Shown here: positions 15,165 to 24,559 of the stretch, in pieces
How the letters are laid out: each line of letters starts with the position of its first letter
How positions within the stretch are numbered: position 1 is the first letter of the stretch
Source: Coprococcus_C hominis
GTDB lineage: Bacteria; Bacillota; Clostridia; Lachnospirales; Lachnospiraceae
Direction: 5' to 3' (one strand)
Assembly: GCF_020687505.1 (NCBI RefSeq)
Contig: NZ_JAJEQT010000001.1
DNA length: 64,000 nt
Program-made: the position numbers and the translations under genes
The notes under the pieces: generated by a model
Database searches by the model: none
What the model was told of the DNA's origin: nothing
Seen by the model: only the letters and a program-made list of their open reading frames with translations

Positions 15165-16760
15165 ATGGGAGCATCATTAGAAGAAGAGATTAAGAAGAGA
15201 AGAACATTTGCGATCATATCCCACCCGGATGCCGGTAAGACGACTTTGACAGAGAAGTTTCTGCTCTATGGAGGTGCGATCAATACAGCCGGTTCGGTAA
15301 AGGGAAAAGCAAATTCCAAATACGCAGTTTCCGATTGGATGGAGATTGAGAAGGAGAGAGGTATTTCCGTTACCTCATCCGTGTTGCAGTTTAATTATGA
15401 CGGATATTGTATCAATATTCTGGATACACCGGGACATCAGGATTTCTCGGAGGATACCTATCGTACTTTGATGGCGGCAGATTCCGCGGTCATGGTAATC
15501 GACGCATCAAAGGGTGTAGAGGCGCAGACAATCAAGCTGTTTAAGGTTTGTGTGATGCGCCATATTCCGATTTTTACATTTATCAACAAGATGGATCTTG
15601 AAGCAAGAGATTCGTTTGAGCTTTTGGATGAGATCGAGAATGTCCTTGGAATCCGGACATGTCCGATCAACTGGCCAATCGGTGCAGGAAAGCGTTTCAA
15701 GGGTGTTTATGACCGGGATACAAAGAAAGTATCGATGTTTCAGGCAGTGTCTGTTGGCGGTGCGAAGTCGGCGGCAGAGACAGATTACGATGTGACAGAT
15801 CCGGCGCTAAAAGATGCTGTCGGCGATGAACTTTATGCACAGCTGATGGACGAGATCGAGCTTCTGGATGGTGCGAGCGATGAGTTTGATCAGGAGCTGG
15901 TGGACAAGGGTGAGTTATCTCCGGTGTTCTTCGGTTCCGCACTGACGACATTCGGTGTGCAGACATTTCTGGAGCATTTCCTGAAGATGACACAGAGTCC
16001 ACTTCCACGTATGTCGGATGCAGGTCTGATTGACCCAATCACAGAACCATTCTCCGGTTTTGTGTTCAAGATTCAGGCGAACATGAACAAGGCACATCAC
16101 GATCGTATCGCGTTTATGCGGATCAGCTCCGGTAAGTTCGATGCGACCAAGGAAGTCTATCATGTGCAGAGTGGCAGAAAGCTTCGCTTATCCCAGCCAC
16201 AGCAGATCATGGCACAGGATCGTAAGGTTATTGATGAGGCGTATGCCGGTGATGTCATCGGTGTATTCGATCCGGGTATTTTCTCTATCGGAGATACGTT
16301 ATGTACGCCGGGAAAGAAATTCCAGTACGAGGGAATCCCGACCTTTGCACCGGAACATTTCTGCAGACTGGTTCACTTGGATTCGATGAAACGTAAGCAG
16401 TTTATCAAGGGTGTTACACAGATTGCACAGGAAGGTGCGATCCAGATGTTCCAGGATTATACACTTGGAATGTCCGAGATTATTGTCGGTGTGGTTGGTG
16501 TGCTGCAGTTTGACGTATTAAAATACAGACTGGAAAATGAATATGGATGTGACATCCGCTTAGAGCCGCTTCCATATAATTATATCCGATGGGTAAAGGA
16601 TCCTTCCACAGATCTGAATAAGCTGTCGAGAATCAGCGACTGCAAGAAGGTGAAGGATATGAAGGACAATCCGCTTTTGCTGTTTGCAAATGAATGGTCT
16701 ATCCGCCTGATGCTGGAGCATAACGAGGGACTGGAATTAGAAGAATTCCGCAAGAACTAG
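15165..16760 (+). CDS. prfC: Peptide chain release factor 3
   Basis: This GTPase of about 531 residues removes RF1/RF2 from the ribosome after termination. G1 HPDAGKTTL, G2 GISVTSSVLQ, G3 DTPGHQDFSE and G4 FINKMD are all present and in order near the N-terminus. The translation-factor beta domain follows (SGFVFKIQANMNKAHHDRIA), then the RF3 C-terminal domain (LGMSEIIVGVVGVLQFDVLK, YRLENEYGCDIRLEPLPYNY). Length is normal. The start at 15165 follows GGTGGAGGAACAG; a GTG at 15141 is in frame but lies upstream of that site. It has its own promoter. Confidence 0.96.
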   Translation: MGASLEEEIKKRRTFAIISHPDAGKTTLTEKFLLYGGAINTAGSVKGKANSKYAVSDWMEIEKERGISVTSSVLQFNYDGYCINILDTPGHQDFSEDTYRTLMAADSAVMVIDASKGVEAQTIKLFKVCVMRHIPIFTFINKMDLEARDSFELLDEIENVLGIRTCPINWPIGAGKRFKGVYDRDTKKVSMFQAVSVGGAKSAAETDYDVTDPALKDAVGDELYAQLMDEIELLDGASDEFDQELVDKGELSPVFFGSALTTFGVQTFLEHFLKMTQSPLPRMSDAGLIDPITEPFSGFVFKIQANMNKAHHDRIAFMRISSGKFDATKEVYHVQSGRKLRLSQPQQIMAQDRKVIDEAYAGDVIGVFDPGIFSIGDTLCTPGKKFQYEGIPTFAPEHFCRLVHLDSMKRKQFIKGVTQIAQEGAIQMFQDYTLGMSEIIVGVVGVLQFDVLKYRLENEYGCDIRLEPLPYNYIRWVKDPSTDLNKLSRISDCKKVKDMKDNPLLLFANEWSIRLMLEHNEGLELEEFRKN

Positions 16761-16839
16761 AGAATCAATGAATTGTGAATCCGGGGTTTAAAGTTGTATC
16801 AATATTGGGAGAAGCGTTGATATAAAAGGAGAAGGTAAC

Positions 16840-19371
16840 ATGATTTTAATTGACACACAAAAAGAGGAATTTACAAAGTTAAAAGACATTCGTATCTTCG
16901 AGAAGCTGGATAATGAGCAGCGCTATAATGGTGATCTGCTTGTCATCGGACTTGGCGGCATGGGTAGTCAGGTTGTCTGCGATATGAAGGGGATGCTGAT
17001 GGGAGAGATTACACCGGACGATAACATCCAATATCTGATGGTGGATTCCGATATCCCGGCCATGGAGAATATGATTGAGGCAAGCCGGGATGGTATCGGT
17101 CTGAATGCAACGGAGATTATCAGTATCTATCGCCCGAATCTGGAAAATCTTCTGGTAAGAGGCATCAAGGAGAATCCGGTGCATCCGAATCTTGCGAATT
17201 GGATGCGTGAGGACTTCCCACAGATCAACATTGATACGGATGGAGCCAAGGGCAACCGTCAGATTGGACGATTGATGTTTTCAAATGCATACGAGGATAT
17301 GCGTGTTTTGCTGTTTGATAAGCTTGAGGAGGCACATACCCGTTCGAAGTCAGGCAAGCTCGATATCATTATCGTGTCGGGCGTCGCTGGCGGTACAAGT
17401 GGTGGTATCCTGACAGATCTTACCTATAATATCCGAGCCTACATCCGTTCTAAGAAGTGGAATGATGTGCGTGTGGGTGCCTGCCTGCTGATGCCAGATG
17501 TGCTTTACAGCAAGCGTGAGATCGTATCCAATCCGGATCTGCTTGCAAACTTAAATGCAAATGGCTATGCAACCTTGAAGGAAGTCGATTATTATATGCG
17601 GCTTACAAGTAAGGACAAGGATGAACGCTATATATTTGAGAGCACGACACACAAGCTTACAATCCGTGAGAATATATTTGATGCCTGTCTGCTGATATCC
17701 GGCAAGAAGGACGAGCAGGGCTATATTCCAGATGGCGTAATATATAGTGATGTGGCATATTTCCTGACGAAGCTCGCTTCTGTCAAGCATGTCGGACAGG
17801 GTGGCGATGGCGAGAAGGGAAAATTGCTGCGTGATGTATTCTTTGACGGAGAAGACCGCGGCTATTATAAGATTATCAACGAATCCGATTATAAGATCCC
17901 AATCAAACAGATTGAGAATATCTGTGAGTATGAGATTTTTGTAGAGGCGTATAAAAAGCTGCATGAGCTTGCAGAGGATGATCCGCAGGCGAAGGAGTCA
18001 AGACAGAAGGTGTTTGGTGAACTTGATGCTTTTCTGACCGGACAACCGGGGGATGAGATCAAGCTTTCAGTAAATGGAATCATCCCAATCAGGCAGTTCG
18101 AGAAACCGGTTTATAAAATGATCAAGAAAAATCAGGATGGCCTGCGCGAGAATATGGGACGCCAGCTTGCTTCCATGAAAGACCGCATTCCGATTATGAT
18201 CAAGTCTTTGAAGAATCACGTACTTGATACGTTAAATGCGGAACTCGAGTGGTTTATGCAGAAGAAAGGCCCGTATGCGGTGATGGATATTATTGGCTGC
18301 GGTGGTATCGGAAGTAGCGAGAAAGACCGTGGCATGATTGCAGATATCGAACGGCTTTCCGGACTCATGAAACAGTACCAGCCAACCGGTGAATACAGTC
18401 GTATTATTGAGTCGATCAAGGACATTGTAGCGAAACGATTCTTCACATTCCCATCGGCGAAGCGTGAGACAGAGAACGGATATTATGATGCATGTGTCAA
18501 AGAATGTCTGACTCTGCAGCGGAATATGCTGATCGAAGGTATGAGTGATCAGGATATGTTTGGAGATATTACCCGGTTCCTGCGGGCGAAGGCAGAGCGA
18601 CTCGAAGAGCTGTATGCACAGTTTAACGAGGATCTGAAGAATGCGGTGGAGGATCTCGCAGCAAATGGAAAGCGGATTACCGGATTCCTGTTAAAGGATG
18701 CAAAGCAGCAGGAGTACCTGCCGTCTGATTACATCACACAGGATCGTGTCGATGAGTTGTACAAGGGTATCGTAAAGCTGCTCGCGGACAATGAATCAAA
18801 CATTGATAATGGACGTATCGTACCTGTAAAACAGGAGATGGAGCGGGTATATAAGAACATTCTGATCGGTGTCGGTATGTATGCACCAGAGAAGATGATC
18901 TCCGTTGCATTTGCAGATAAGCGTCCGACATTGGCAGAGCTTAACATGATGTTTGTGTCTCCGACAAATGAGACGCGTGCAGAGATCATGGATCGGGCTG
19001 CAAAGGCATTTGTCGAAGGTGCCAGTGAGAAGACAGCGAAGAAGAAGCTGTGTATCTTAAAGCCTGGATTTAAGGTAAATATCACGAATCATAAGTATAT
19101 TTCCCTTCCGGCGATCATGCCGTTCTTCAGTGAGGCGGTAACGAAGCTTCTGACAGCACCACCGTATAAGGAAGACCGTAACAATATCTCTCTGAATACC
19201 GGTGATGTGGCAATTTCCGTAGACGATATGTACATCGGAGTTCCGCTTTCGATGATGGCTTGTATCGACGATATGCGGAAGGCATATGAGGTAGTTCCGG
19301 ACAGTTATCTTGGATTACATATTGATGAAGTGAATAAAGATATGAAGACGGAGTTTCCGGGTGTTGCATAA
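16840..19371 (+). CDS. Tubulin-like (Tubulin_2-type) protein
   Basis: This 843-residue cytosolic protein has AAAAGGAGAAGG before its ATG. The N-terminal half carries a tubulin/FtsZ-like nucleotide fold: LLVIGLGGMGSQVVCDMKG at about 31-49 as the first loop, and IIVSGVAGGTSGGILTDLTY at about 175-194 in place of the GGGTGTG signature. Later NVRVGACLLMPD-like strands continue the sheet. The C-terminal half (from about 370) is helical with charged segments and no recognised domain. This fits the Tubulin_2 family known from diverse bacteria, where some members occur with vWA or kinase partners. Polymer formation and GTP binding are unproven. No obvious partner is adjacent; it sits between prfC and a convergent MATE gene. 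Confidence 0.75.
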   Translation: MILIDTQKEEFTKLKDIRIFEKLDNEQRYNGDLLVIGLGGMGSQVVCDMKGMLMGEITPDDNIQYLMVDSDIPAMENMIEASRDGIGLNATEIISIYRPNLENLLVRGIKENPVHPNLANWMREDFPQINIDTDGAKGNRQIGRLMFSNAYEDMRVLLFDKLEEAHTRSKSGKLDIIIVSGVAGGTSGGILTDLTYNIRAYIRSKKWNDVRVGACLLMPDVLYSKREIVSNPDLLANLNANGYATLKEVDYYMRLTSKDKDERYIFESTTHKLTIRENIFDACLLISGKKDEQGYIPDGVIYSDVAYFLTKLASVKHVGQGGDGEKGKLLRDVFFDGEDRGYYKIINESDYKIPIKQIENICEYEIFVEAYKKLHELAEDDPQAKESRQKVFGELDAFLTGQPGDEIKLSVNGIIPIRQFEKPVYKMIKKNQDGLRENMGRQLASMKDRIPIMIKSLKNHVLDTLNAELEWFMQKKGPYAVMDIIGCGGIGSSEKDRGMIADIERLSGLMKQYQPTGEYSRIIESIKDIVAKRFFTFPSAKRETENGYYDACVKECLTLQRNMLIEGMSDQDMFGDITRFLRAKAERLEELYAQFNEDLKNAVEDLAANGKRITGFLLKDAKQQEYLPSDYITQDRVDELYKGIVKLLADNESNIDNGRIVPVKQEMERVYKNILIGVGMYAPEKMISVAFADKRPTLAELNMMFVSPTNETRAEIMDRAAKAFVEGASEKTAKKKLCILKPGFKVNITNHKYISLPAIMPFFSEAVTKLLTAPPYKEDRNNISLNTGDVAISVDDMYIGVPLSMMACIDDMRKAYEVVPDSYLGLHIDEVNKDMKTEFPGVA

Positions 19372-19377
19372 GAAAAA

Positions 19378-19408
19378 AGATGCTGCAAGAAATTGCAGCA
19401 TCTTTTTT
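19378..19408. terminator. Bidirectional terminator
   Basis: AGATGCTGCAA and TTGCAGCATCT form an 11-bp perfect stem with a 4-base loop, flanked by A-run and T-run. It serves both the tubulin-like gene and the convergent MATE gene. Confidence 0.9.
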
Positions 19409-19410
19409 CT

Positions 19411-20769
19411 TTATTCTATTGATGATTTCTTCGGAAAATATTTTTTGCAGGTTATCACGAACAGGATGATTGCAAGTGCGGTTGCAAGGTAATCCGTGAC
19501 CGGTTGTGCCAATGCAAGCAGTCTGGCGGAATCCGTTGTTGCGTTGATGATAAACAAGATTGGTAAGTATAAAAGTCCCTGCCGGCTGATCGACAAAATC
19601 AGGGAAGGAAGTGCGGCACCTGTGGACTGGATTGCGTTGATAAATACAAATAACTGTCCAAGGATCGGACCGGATAAAATGTAAATACGGGAAAACTGAA
19701 ATCCAAAATCGTAAGCATCGGCATCCTCCAGAAAAGCACTGACCAATCCGTCTGCACCAAAGTAACAGACACAGGTCATGATTGCACTTAACACGAATGC
19801 AAGTAAAATGGAAAATTTCAATACAGCAAAATACCGTTTCCGGTTTCCGGCACCGAAGCAGTAGCCAAGCAACGGCTGGATTCCGGTTCCAAGTCCGATC
19901 AACAGCATGACAACGATCATGTTAACCTTCATGGCGACACCGAGTCCGGCAACTGCCATGTCTCCATAGTGAGCCATCAGATTATTGATGAAGATATTGC
20001 TGACACTCATAAGCACGCTGTTCAGTGATGCCGGGATACCAATGGCAAATACGGAACCCGCAATTTTGTCTCCGGCTTTGTAATCCTGTAATCGAATCGA
20101 TAACTGTGATTTTTTTGACAGAAGATGCGATACATAAAAGACCGCGGATAAAATATTTCCGATGACGGTTGCAATCGCGGCACCGGCAACATTCCAGCCG
20201 AGAAGCAAGATCATGACCGGATCTAAGATTACGTTTGCCATATTTCCGATGATCATACCGGACATTGCGGTTTTTGCGCGCCCCTCGGAACGGATGATGT
20301 TACTGAATGCATTGCTTAATATCAGAAATGGAATTCCGATGGCGACGATCCGGAGATACTGCGTTGCATAGTCTATTGTATCCTGACTTGCACCGATTGC
20401 TTTGCAGACAGGTTCTGCAAAAATTACAGTTAAGATCATGGATATAATTCCTACAGCCAGCCCGGTCCAGAAGCAGAACGCGGAGGCATGCTTTGCGCGT
20501 TCTTCCTGACCTTCCCCAAGCATACGGGAGATAAAGGACGTTCCGCCGATACCGAATAACATACCGACGGCCATAAATAACAGGAAAGCTGGGGTTGCGA
20601 CCGACACAGCAGCAACCATCAGTGCATTTTTTGTCTGTCCAATAAAAAATGTATCAGCGAGATTATAGATCAGAACCATAATCATGCTGATGATCGAAGG
20701 GATGACATTGCTTAACACGGCTTTTGGAACCGGAGCATCCCTGAAAATTTCAGTTGTATTCTGTTGCAT
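19411..20769 (-). CDS. MATE family efflux transporter
   Basis: The product has 452 residues with about 12 TM helices in two related halves. Family marks are PSIISMIMVLIYNLADTFFI near the N-terminus, GGTSFISRMLGEGQEERAKH at the first half's end, and IGLGTGIQPLLGYCFGAGNR in the second half (the mirrored Q-P-x-x-G-x-N block). Such pumps export drugs or metabolites with Na+ or H+. The start at 20769 is preceded by AAGGAG on the minus strand. The gene converges on the tubulin-like gene and is transcribed alone. Confidence 0.9.
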   Translation of the reverse strand: MQQNTTEIFRDAPVPKAVLSNVIPSIISMIMVLIYNLADTFFIGQTKNALMVAAVSVATPAFLLFMAVGMLFGIGGTSFISRMLGEGQEERAKHASAFCFWTGLAVGIISMILTVIFAEPVCKAIGASQDTIDYATQYLRIVAIGIPFLILSNAFSNIIRSEGRAKTAMSGMIIGNMANVILDPVMILLLGWNVAGAAIATVIGNILSAVFYVSHLLSKKSQLSIRLQDYKAGDKIAGSVFAIGIPASLNSVLMSVSNIFINNLMAHYGDMAVAGLGVAMKVNMIVVMLLIGLGTGIQPLLGYCFGAGNRKRYFAVLKFSILLAFVLSAIMTCVCYFGADGLVSAFLEDADAYDFGFQFSRIYILSGPILGQLFVFINAIQSTGAALPSLILSISRQGLLYLPILFIINATTDSARLLALAQPVTDYLATALAIILFVITCKKYFPKKSSIE

Positions 20770-20856
20770 AATCGTTCTCCTTATTGTTTGTAATCATTTT
20801 AATATACAAATATATATGCTAACATATGAATAAGTGAGATTCAATGAAAAGATCGG

Positions 20857-20900
20857 ATTTGTGCACTTTTTTTCGTGCAAAGTAAAAAAGAAGTGCATTT
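20857..20900. repeat. Imperfect inverted repeat between divergent genes
   Basis: TGCACTTTTTTTC and AAAAAAGAAGTGCA face each other across about 10 bases containing GTGCAAAG. It lies in the divergent promoter space of the MATE and RNase H genes and ahead of a TATAAT at 20916-20921. An operator or a start-site structure are both possible. Confidence 0.35.
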
Positions 20901-20962
20901 GTTATGAAAATGTACTATAATATAAAAGACTGTGAATAACTATAGGTCAGAAAGGCAATGAA

Positions 20963-21568
20963 ATGGCAAAGAAATTTTATGCTGTGAAAAGAGGTGTTCG
21001 ACCGGGAGTATATGAAACATGGTCTGCCTGCGAACCGCTTGTGAAAGGGTTTCCGGGAGCGATATACAAGAGCTTTCCGACGAGACAGGAGGCGGAGGCA
21101 TTTGTAGGCGGAGAATGTGTGACGGAAGAATCAAAGCATACCGATGAGAATATCGTATATGCGTTTGTGGATGGTTCTTACAACAGTGCCACACAGGTGT
21201 ATGGGTATGGTGGATTTTTGATGGATCATGGCGAGAGGTATGTTCTGCAGGGACATGGCGATGATCCGGAGATGGCATCCATGCGCAACGTAGCAGGTGA
21301 GATACTGGGCGCGATGGCGGCAGTGAAGCTTGCAGTGGAAAAAGGATTACCAGAATTGGCGATTTATTATGATTATCTTGGAATCGAGATGTGGGCAACC
21401 GGAGGTTGGAAGCGGAACAAGACTGGAACGATTGCATATTATGACTATATGCAGCAGGTGCGGGACAAGCTCCGTGTCACATTTATAAAGGTAAAAGGGC
21501 ATTCCGGTGTGGAAGGCAACGAGGAGGCAGACCGCCTTGCGAAAGAGGCAGTCGGCATCACCGGATAG
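20963..21568 (+). CDS. Ribonuclease H with N-terminal viroplasmin-like domain
   Basis: The product has 201 residues. Residues 3-50 are the small RNA/DNA hybrid-binding domain found in eukaryotic-type RNase H1 and viroplasmin (FYAVKRGVRPGVYETWSACE, then YKSFPTRQEAEAFV). The RNase HI catalytic fold follows from about 65, with acidic residues in FVDGSYNSATQ, MRNVAGEILGAMAAV, YYDYLGIEMWATGGW and GNEEADRLAKEA, and the HSGVEGN turn. It degrades RNA of RNA-DNA hybrids. The start follows AGAAAGGCAATGAA. It is the gene before the fatty-acid cluster but probably not part of it. Confidence 0.93.
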   Translation: MAKKFYAVKRGVRPGVYETWSACEPLVKGFPGAIYKSFPTRQEAEAFVGGECVTEESKHTDENIVYAFVDGSYNSATQVYGYGGFLMDHGERYVLQGHGDDPEMASMRNVAGEILGAMAAVKLAVEKGLPELAIYYDYLGIEMWATGGWKRNKTGTIAYYDYMQQVRDKLRVTFIKVKGHSGVEGNEEADRLAKEAVGITG

Positions 21569-21615
21569 CGTACGCGAGAAATTAAATTTAAGATAAAGAA
21601 AAGTGGAGATGAAAG

Positions 21616-22533
21616 ATGAAATTTCAGGTGAGTAATTTATTTCGGAAGAAAGAAGAACCAGTGGAAAATAATGCGGTAGAGACAGCAGAAGCACAGGTGG
21701 CAGGGGAAGCACCAAAGGCAGAACCAGCCACAGAGCAGACGGCAGCTGCCGCAGAGGAAGAAGTGACAGTTTGTCCAAAATGTAAGCAGGAATTCAAGAA
21801 GTCTGCAATCAAGGACAACTACAATGTATGTATTGCATGCGGATACCATTATGTGGTTTCTGCAGAGAAGCGGGTACGCCTGTTGGTAGATCCGGGTACA
21901 TTCAAGCCACTTCGCTGTAAGGTTGCATTCTCCAATCCATTGGATATGCCGGAGTACGAGGAGAAGATCGAACGCCTGCAGGAAAAAACAGGGCTCGAAG
22001 AGGCTGTCTATACCGGCGTTGGCAAGATCGACGGAAACGAGGCAGTCATTGCAGTCATGAGCAGCAAGTTCCTGATGGGAAGTATGGGTATGGCTGTTGG
22101 TGAGAAGGTTACAAATGCAGTGGAATATGCAGACAAGAAACATCTTCCACTTATTATATTTACCGCAAGTGGCGGTGCGCGTATGCAGGAGGGTATTTTA
22201 TCTCTGATGCAGATGGCGAAGACAAGTGCAGCGATTGAGAAGTTCAGTGAGCATGGTGGATTGTACATTTCCTACTTGACACATCCGACAACCGGTGGTG
22301 TTACCGCCAGCTTCGCAACATTAGGCGATATTACACTGGCAGAGCCGGATGCTTTGATCGGATTTGCAGGACCGCGTGTAATCGAGCAGACAATCGGACA
22401 GAAGCTTCCAGATGGATTCCAGCGTTCGGAGTTCCAGATGGCACATGGCTTTGTCGATCAGATTGTGCCGAGAGATAAGATGCGGGAAGTCATCTCCCAT
22501 ATTTTACGTTTACATGCGAAGAAAGGAAGATAA
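21616..22533 (+). CDS. accD: Acetyl-CoA carboxylase carboxyltransferase subunit beta
   Basis: The product has 305 residues. AccD with AccA moves the carboxyl group from biotin carrier protein to acetyl-CoA, giving malonyl-CoA. The zinc ribbon is CPKC ... CIAC, at about 53-75. The crotonase-like core has ITFTASGGARMQEGILSLMQ-type sequence (FTASGGARMQEGILSLMQMA) and HPTTGGVTASFATLGD for the oxyanion sites. Residues 10-50 form an unusual Ala/Glu-rich spacer before the zinc ribbon. It is the first gene of the acc/fab cluster; accA follows two bases after the stop. Confidence 0.96.
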   Translation: MKFQVSNLFRKKEEPVENNAVETAEAQVAGEAPKAEPATEQTAAAAEEEVTVCPKCKQEFKKSAIKDNYNVCIACGYHYVVSAEKRVRLLVDPGTFKPLRCKVAFSNPLDMPEYEEKIERLQEKTGLEEAVYTGVGKIDGNEAVIAVMSSKFLMGSMGMAVGEKVTNAVEYADKKHLPLIIFTASGGARMQEGILSLMQMAKTSAAIEKFSEHGGLYISYLTHPTTGGVTASFATLGDITLAEPDALIGFAGPRVIEQTIGQKLPDGFQRSEFQMAHGFVDQIVPRDKMREVISHILRLHAKKGR

Positions 22534-22535
22534 TC

Positions 22536-23477
22536 ATGATTAAAGAGATAGATGAGAGAATTGCGGAAATCGATAAAGAGATTGAAGAGATCATGGCGAG
22601 TGATCTGGTAGATGAGGCAAAGGTATATGTCCTGAAGCGGGAACGTCATGACCTGATACATATGTGTAAGAATCTGAACAGCCATGATAAGGTATATCTG
22701 GCTCGTCACAAGAAGCGTCCGAAGATCACAGAGTATGTCGATGCGATCTTTGACGATTTCTTTGAGCAAAAAGGGGACGCGCTTGGTAAGGAGGATGCAA
22801 GTATCTATGGAGGTATTGCAACCTATCATGGAATCCCTGTGACGGTGATCGGACACCGTAAGGGAAACGATCTGGCAGAGAATCTGAAATGTAATTTCGG
22901 TATGCCGGGACCGGAGGGTTACCGGAAAGCACTGCGTCTGATGAAGCAGGCAGAGAAGTTCGGCAGACCGATCATTACATTTATTGATACACCGGGTGCA
23001 TATCCGGGATTGGAAGCAGAGAACAACGGACAGGGTAGTGCCATCGCGGTAAACCTTGCGAAGATGAGTGCTTTGAAGGTGCCTGTAATCGCCGTTGTAA
23101 CTGGAGAGGGAAGCTCCGGCGGTGCACTTGCCATCGGCGTGGCAAACAGTGTGCTGATGCTTGAGAATGCCGTGTATTCCATCCTTTCACCAGAGGGCTA
23201 TGCGTCCATTCTGTGGAAGGATTCTTCGCGGAGCGAGGAAGCAGCGGAGATGATGAAACTGACTGCACAGGATCTGAAGGAGTTCGGTGTGATCGATGAT
23301 ATCATTCCTGAGCCAATCGGCGGTGCACATCTGAATCATAAGGTTGTATTTAAGGCAACTGACCGCGCGATCAAGAAGGAGCTTGACAAATACATCAAGA
23401 TGAACCCGGATGAAGTTGCAAAGCATCGTTATAAGAAATTCAGAACGATCGATAATAAATACCTGCATGTGATCTAA
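22536..23477 (+). CDS. accA: Acetyl-CoA carboxylase carboxyltransferase subunit alpha
   Basis: The product has 313 residues, the normal length. It partners AccD in the carboxyltransferase tetramer. The N-terminal helical segment (residues 1-60) is followed by the crotonase core: FGMPGPEGYRKALRLMKQAE, ITFIDTPGAYPGLEAENNGQ and VVTGEGSSGGALAIGVANSV, the last two framing the active-site cleft. The start lies within the AGGAAG ribosome binding context of the accD end, so translation is coupled. Biotin carboxylase (accC) and biotin carrier protein (accB) are not in this window. Confidence 0.96.
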   Translation: MIKEIDERIAEIDKEIEEIMASDLVDEAKVYVLKRERHDLIHMCKNLNSHDKVYLARHKKRPKITEYVDAIFDDFFEQKGDALGKEDASIYGGIATYHGIPVTVIGHRKGNDLAENLKCNFGMPGPEGYRKALRLMKQAEKFGRPIITFIDTPGAYPGLEAENNGQGSAIAVNLAKMSALKVPVIAVVTGEGSSGGALAIGVANSVLMLENAVYSILSPEGYASILWKDSSRSEEAAEMMKLTAQDLKEFGVIDDIIPEPIGGAHLNHKVVFKATDRAIKKELDKYIKMNPDEVAKHRYKKFRTIDNKYLHVI

Positions 23478-23524
23478 GATGGCTGTGCAGGAAGAGAGTG
23501 ACAGAGAGTAAGAGGAAAGATAAG

Positions 23525-24466
23525 ATGAAAGAGGGCTTACATATTGTAGGTATGGGGCATTATGCTCCGGAACACGTAGTGACAAATGATGATTTAAGCA
23601 AGATTGTAGACACAAATGACGAGTGGATCTCCAGCCGTACCGGTATTCGCAGAAGACATTTTATTACAGAAGAGAAGAATCAGGATATGGCGATTGCCGC
23701 AGCGAAGATGGCAATCGAGGATGCAGGCATCGACAAAACTGAGATCGGCGTTGTGATCGTAGCAACGATCCGCCCGGATCATATGACACCATCGGTCGCA
23801 TGTATGGTTCAGAAAGAATTGGAGCTTCCACAGGATATTCCTTGTTTCGATATCAATGCAGCCTGCTCCGGATTCATGTATGGTGTACAGATCGCAAGAG
23901 GCATGCTGTTACAGAGCGACAAGAAATATGGCGTGGTTATCGGTAGTGAGACATTGTCCAAGATTCTGGATATGAATGACAGAAGTACCTGTATCCTGTT
24001 TGGTGATGGTGCAGGTGCCGCAGTCGTAGAGCTTTCTGATACACACCGCTATTTCAGCATCCTTGGTGCAAAGGGCGATGATGTTGTACTGGAATGTAGC
24101 AACGAAGATCTGCAGCCACGTCACGTCAGCATGCTTGGCAGTGAAGTGTTCAAGTTTGCGGTAAGTACTGTTCCGAAGACAGTTATGCAGCTTCTGGAGA
24201 AGGCTGGTGTGACAGCCGATGATATTGATCTGTATGTCTGCCATCAGGCAAATAAGCGTATCATTGAGTCCGTGGCAAAGAAATGTAAACAGAGCATGGA
24301 CAAGTTCTATATCAATCTGGATGAGTATGGAAATACAAGTTCTGCAAGTATTCCAATCGCACTTTCTGAGATGAACCAGAAGGGCATGATCAAACCGGGC
24401 ATGAAGCTTATTTGTGTAGGATTCGGCGGCGGTCTGACATGGGGCGGCGCATATCTGGAATTCTGA
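23525..24466 (+). CDS. fabH: 3-oxoacyl-ACP synthase III
   Basis: This is a protein of about 313 residues; the ATG at 23525 follows AGAGGAAAG, and a GTG at 23498 is upstream of that site. FabH starts fatty acid synthesis by condensing acyl-CoA with malonyl-ACP. The thiolase-fold triad is complete: Cys about 114 in NAACSGFMYG, His in VCHQANKRI and Asn in DEYGNTSSASIP. The C-terminal GFGGGLTWGG turn is typical. It lies 47 bases after accA in the same direction. Confidence 0.96.
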   Translation: MKEGLHIVGMGHYAPEHVVTNDDLSKIVDTNDEWISSRTGIRRRHFITEEKNQDMAIAAAKMAIEDAGIDKTEIGVVIVATIRPDHMTPSVACMVQKELELPQDIPCFDINAACSGFMYGVQIARGMLLQSDKKYGVVIGSETLSKILDMNDRSTCILFGDGAGAAVVELSDTHRYFSILGAKGDDVVLECSNEDLQPRHVSMLGSEVFKFAVSTVPKTVMQLLEKAGVTADDIDLYVCHQANKRIIESVAKKCKQSMDKFYINLDEYGNTSSASIPIALSEMNQKGMIKPGMKLICVGFGGGLTWGGAYLEF

Positions 24467-24559
24467 TAAATTTGTATCAGATCAATTATTGAAGCTACTG
24501 TGTTTATGAGTAGCATAATTATGAAATAGAAATTTGGGCATAGTGTGAGGAGGATAAAG

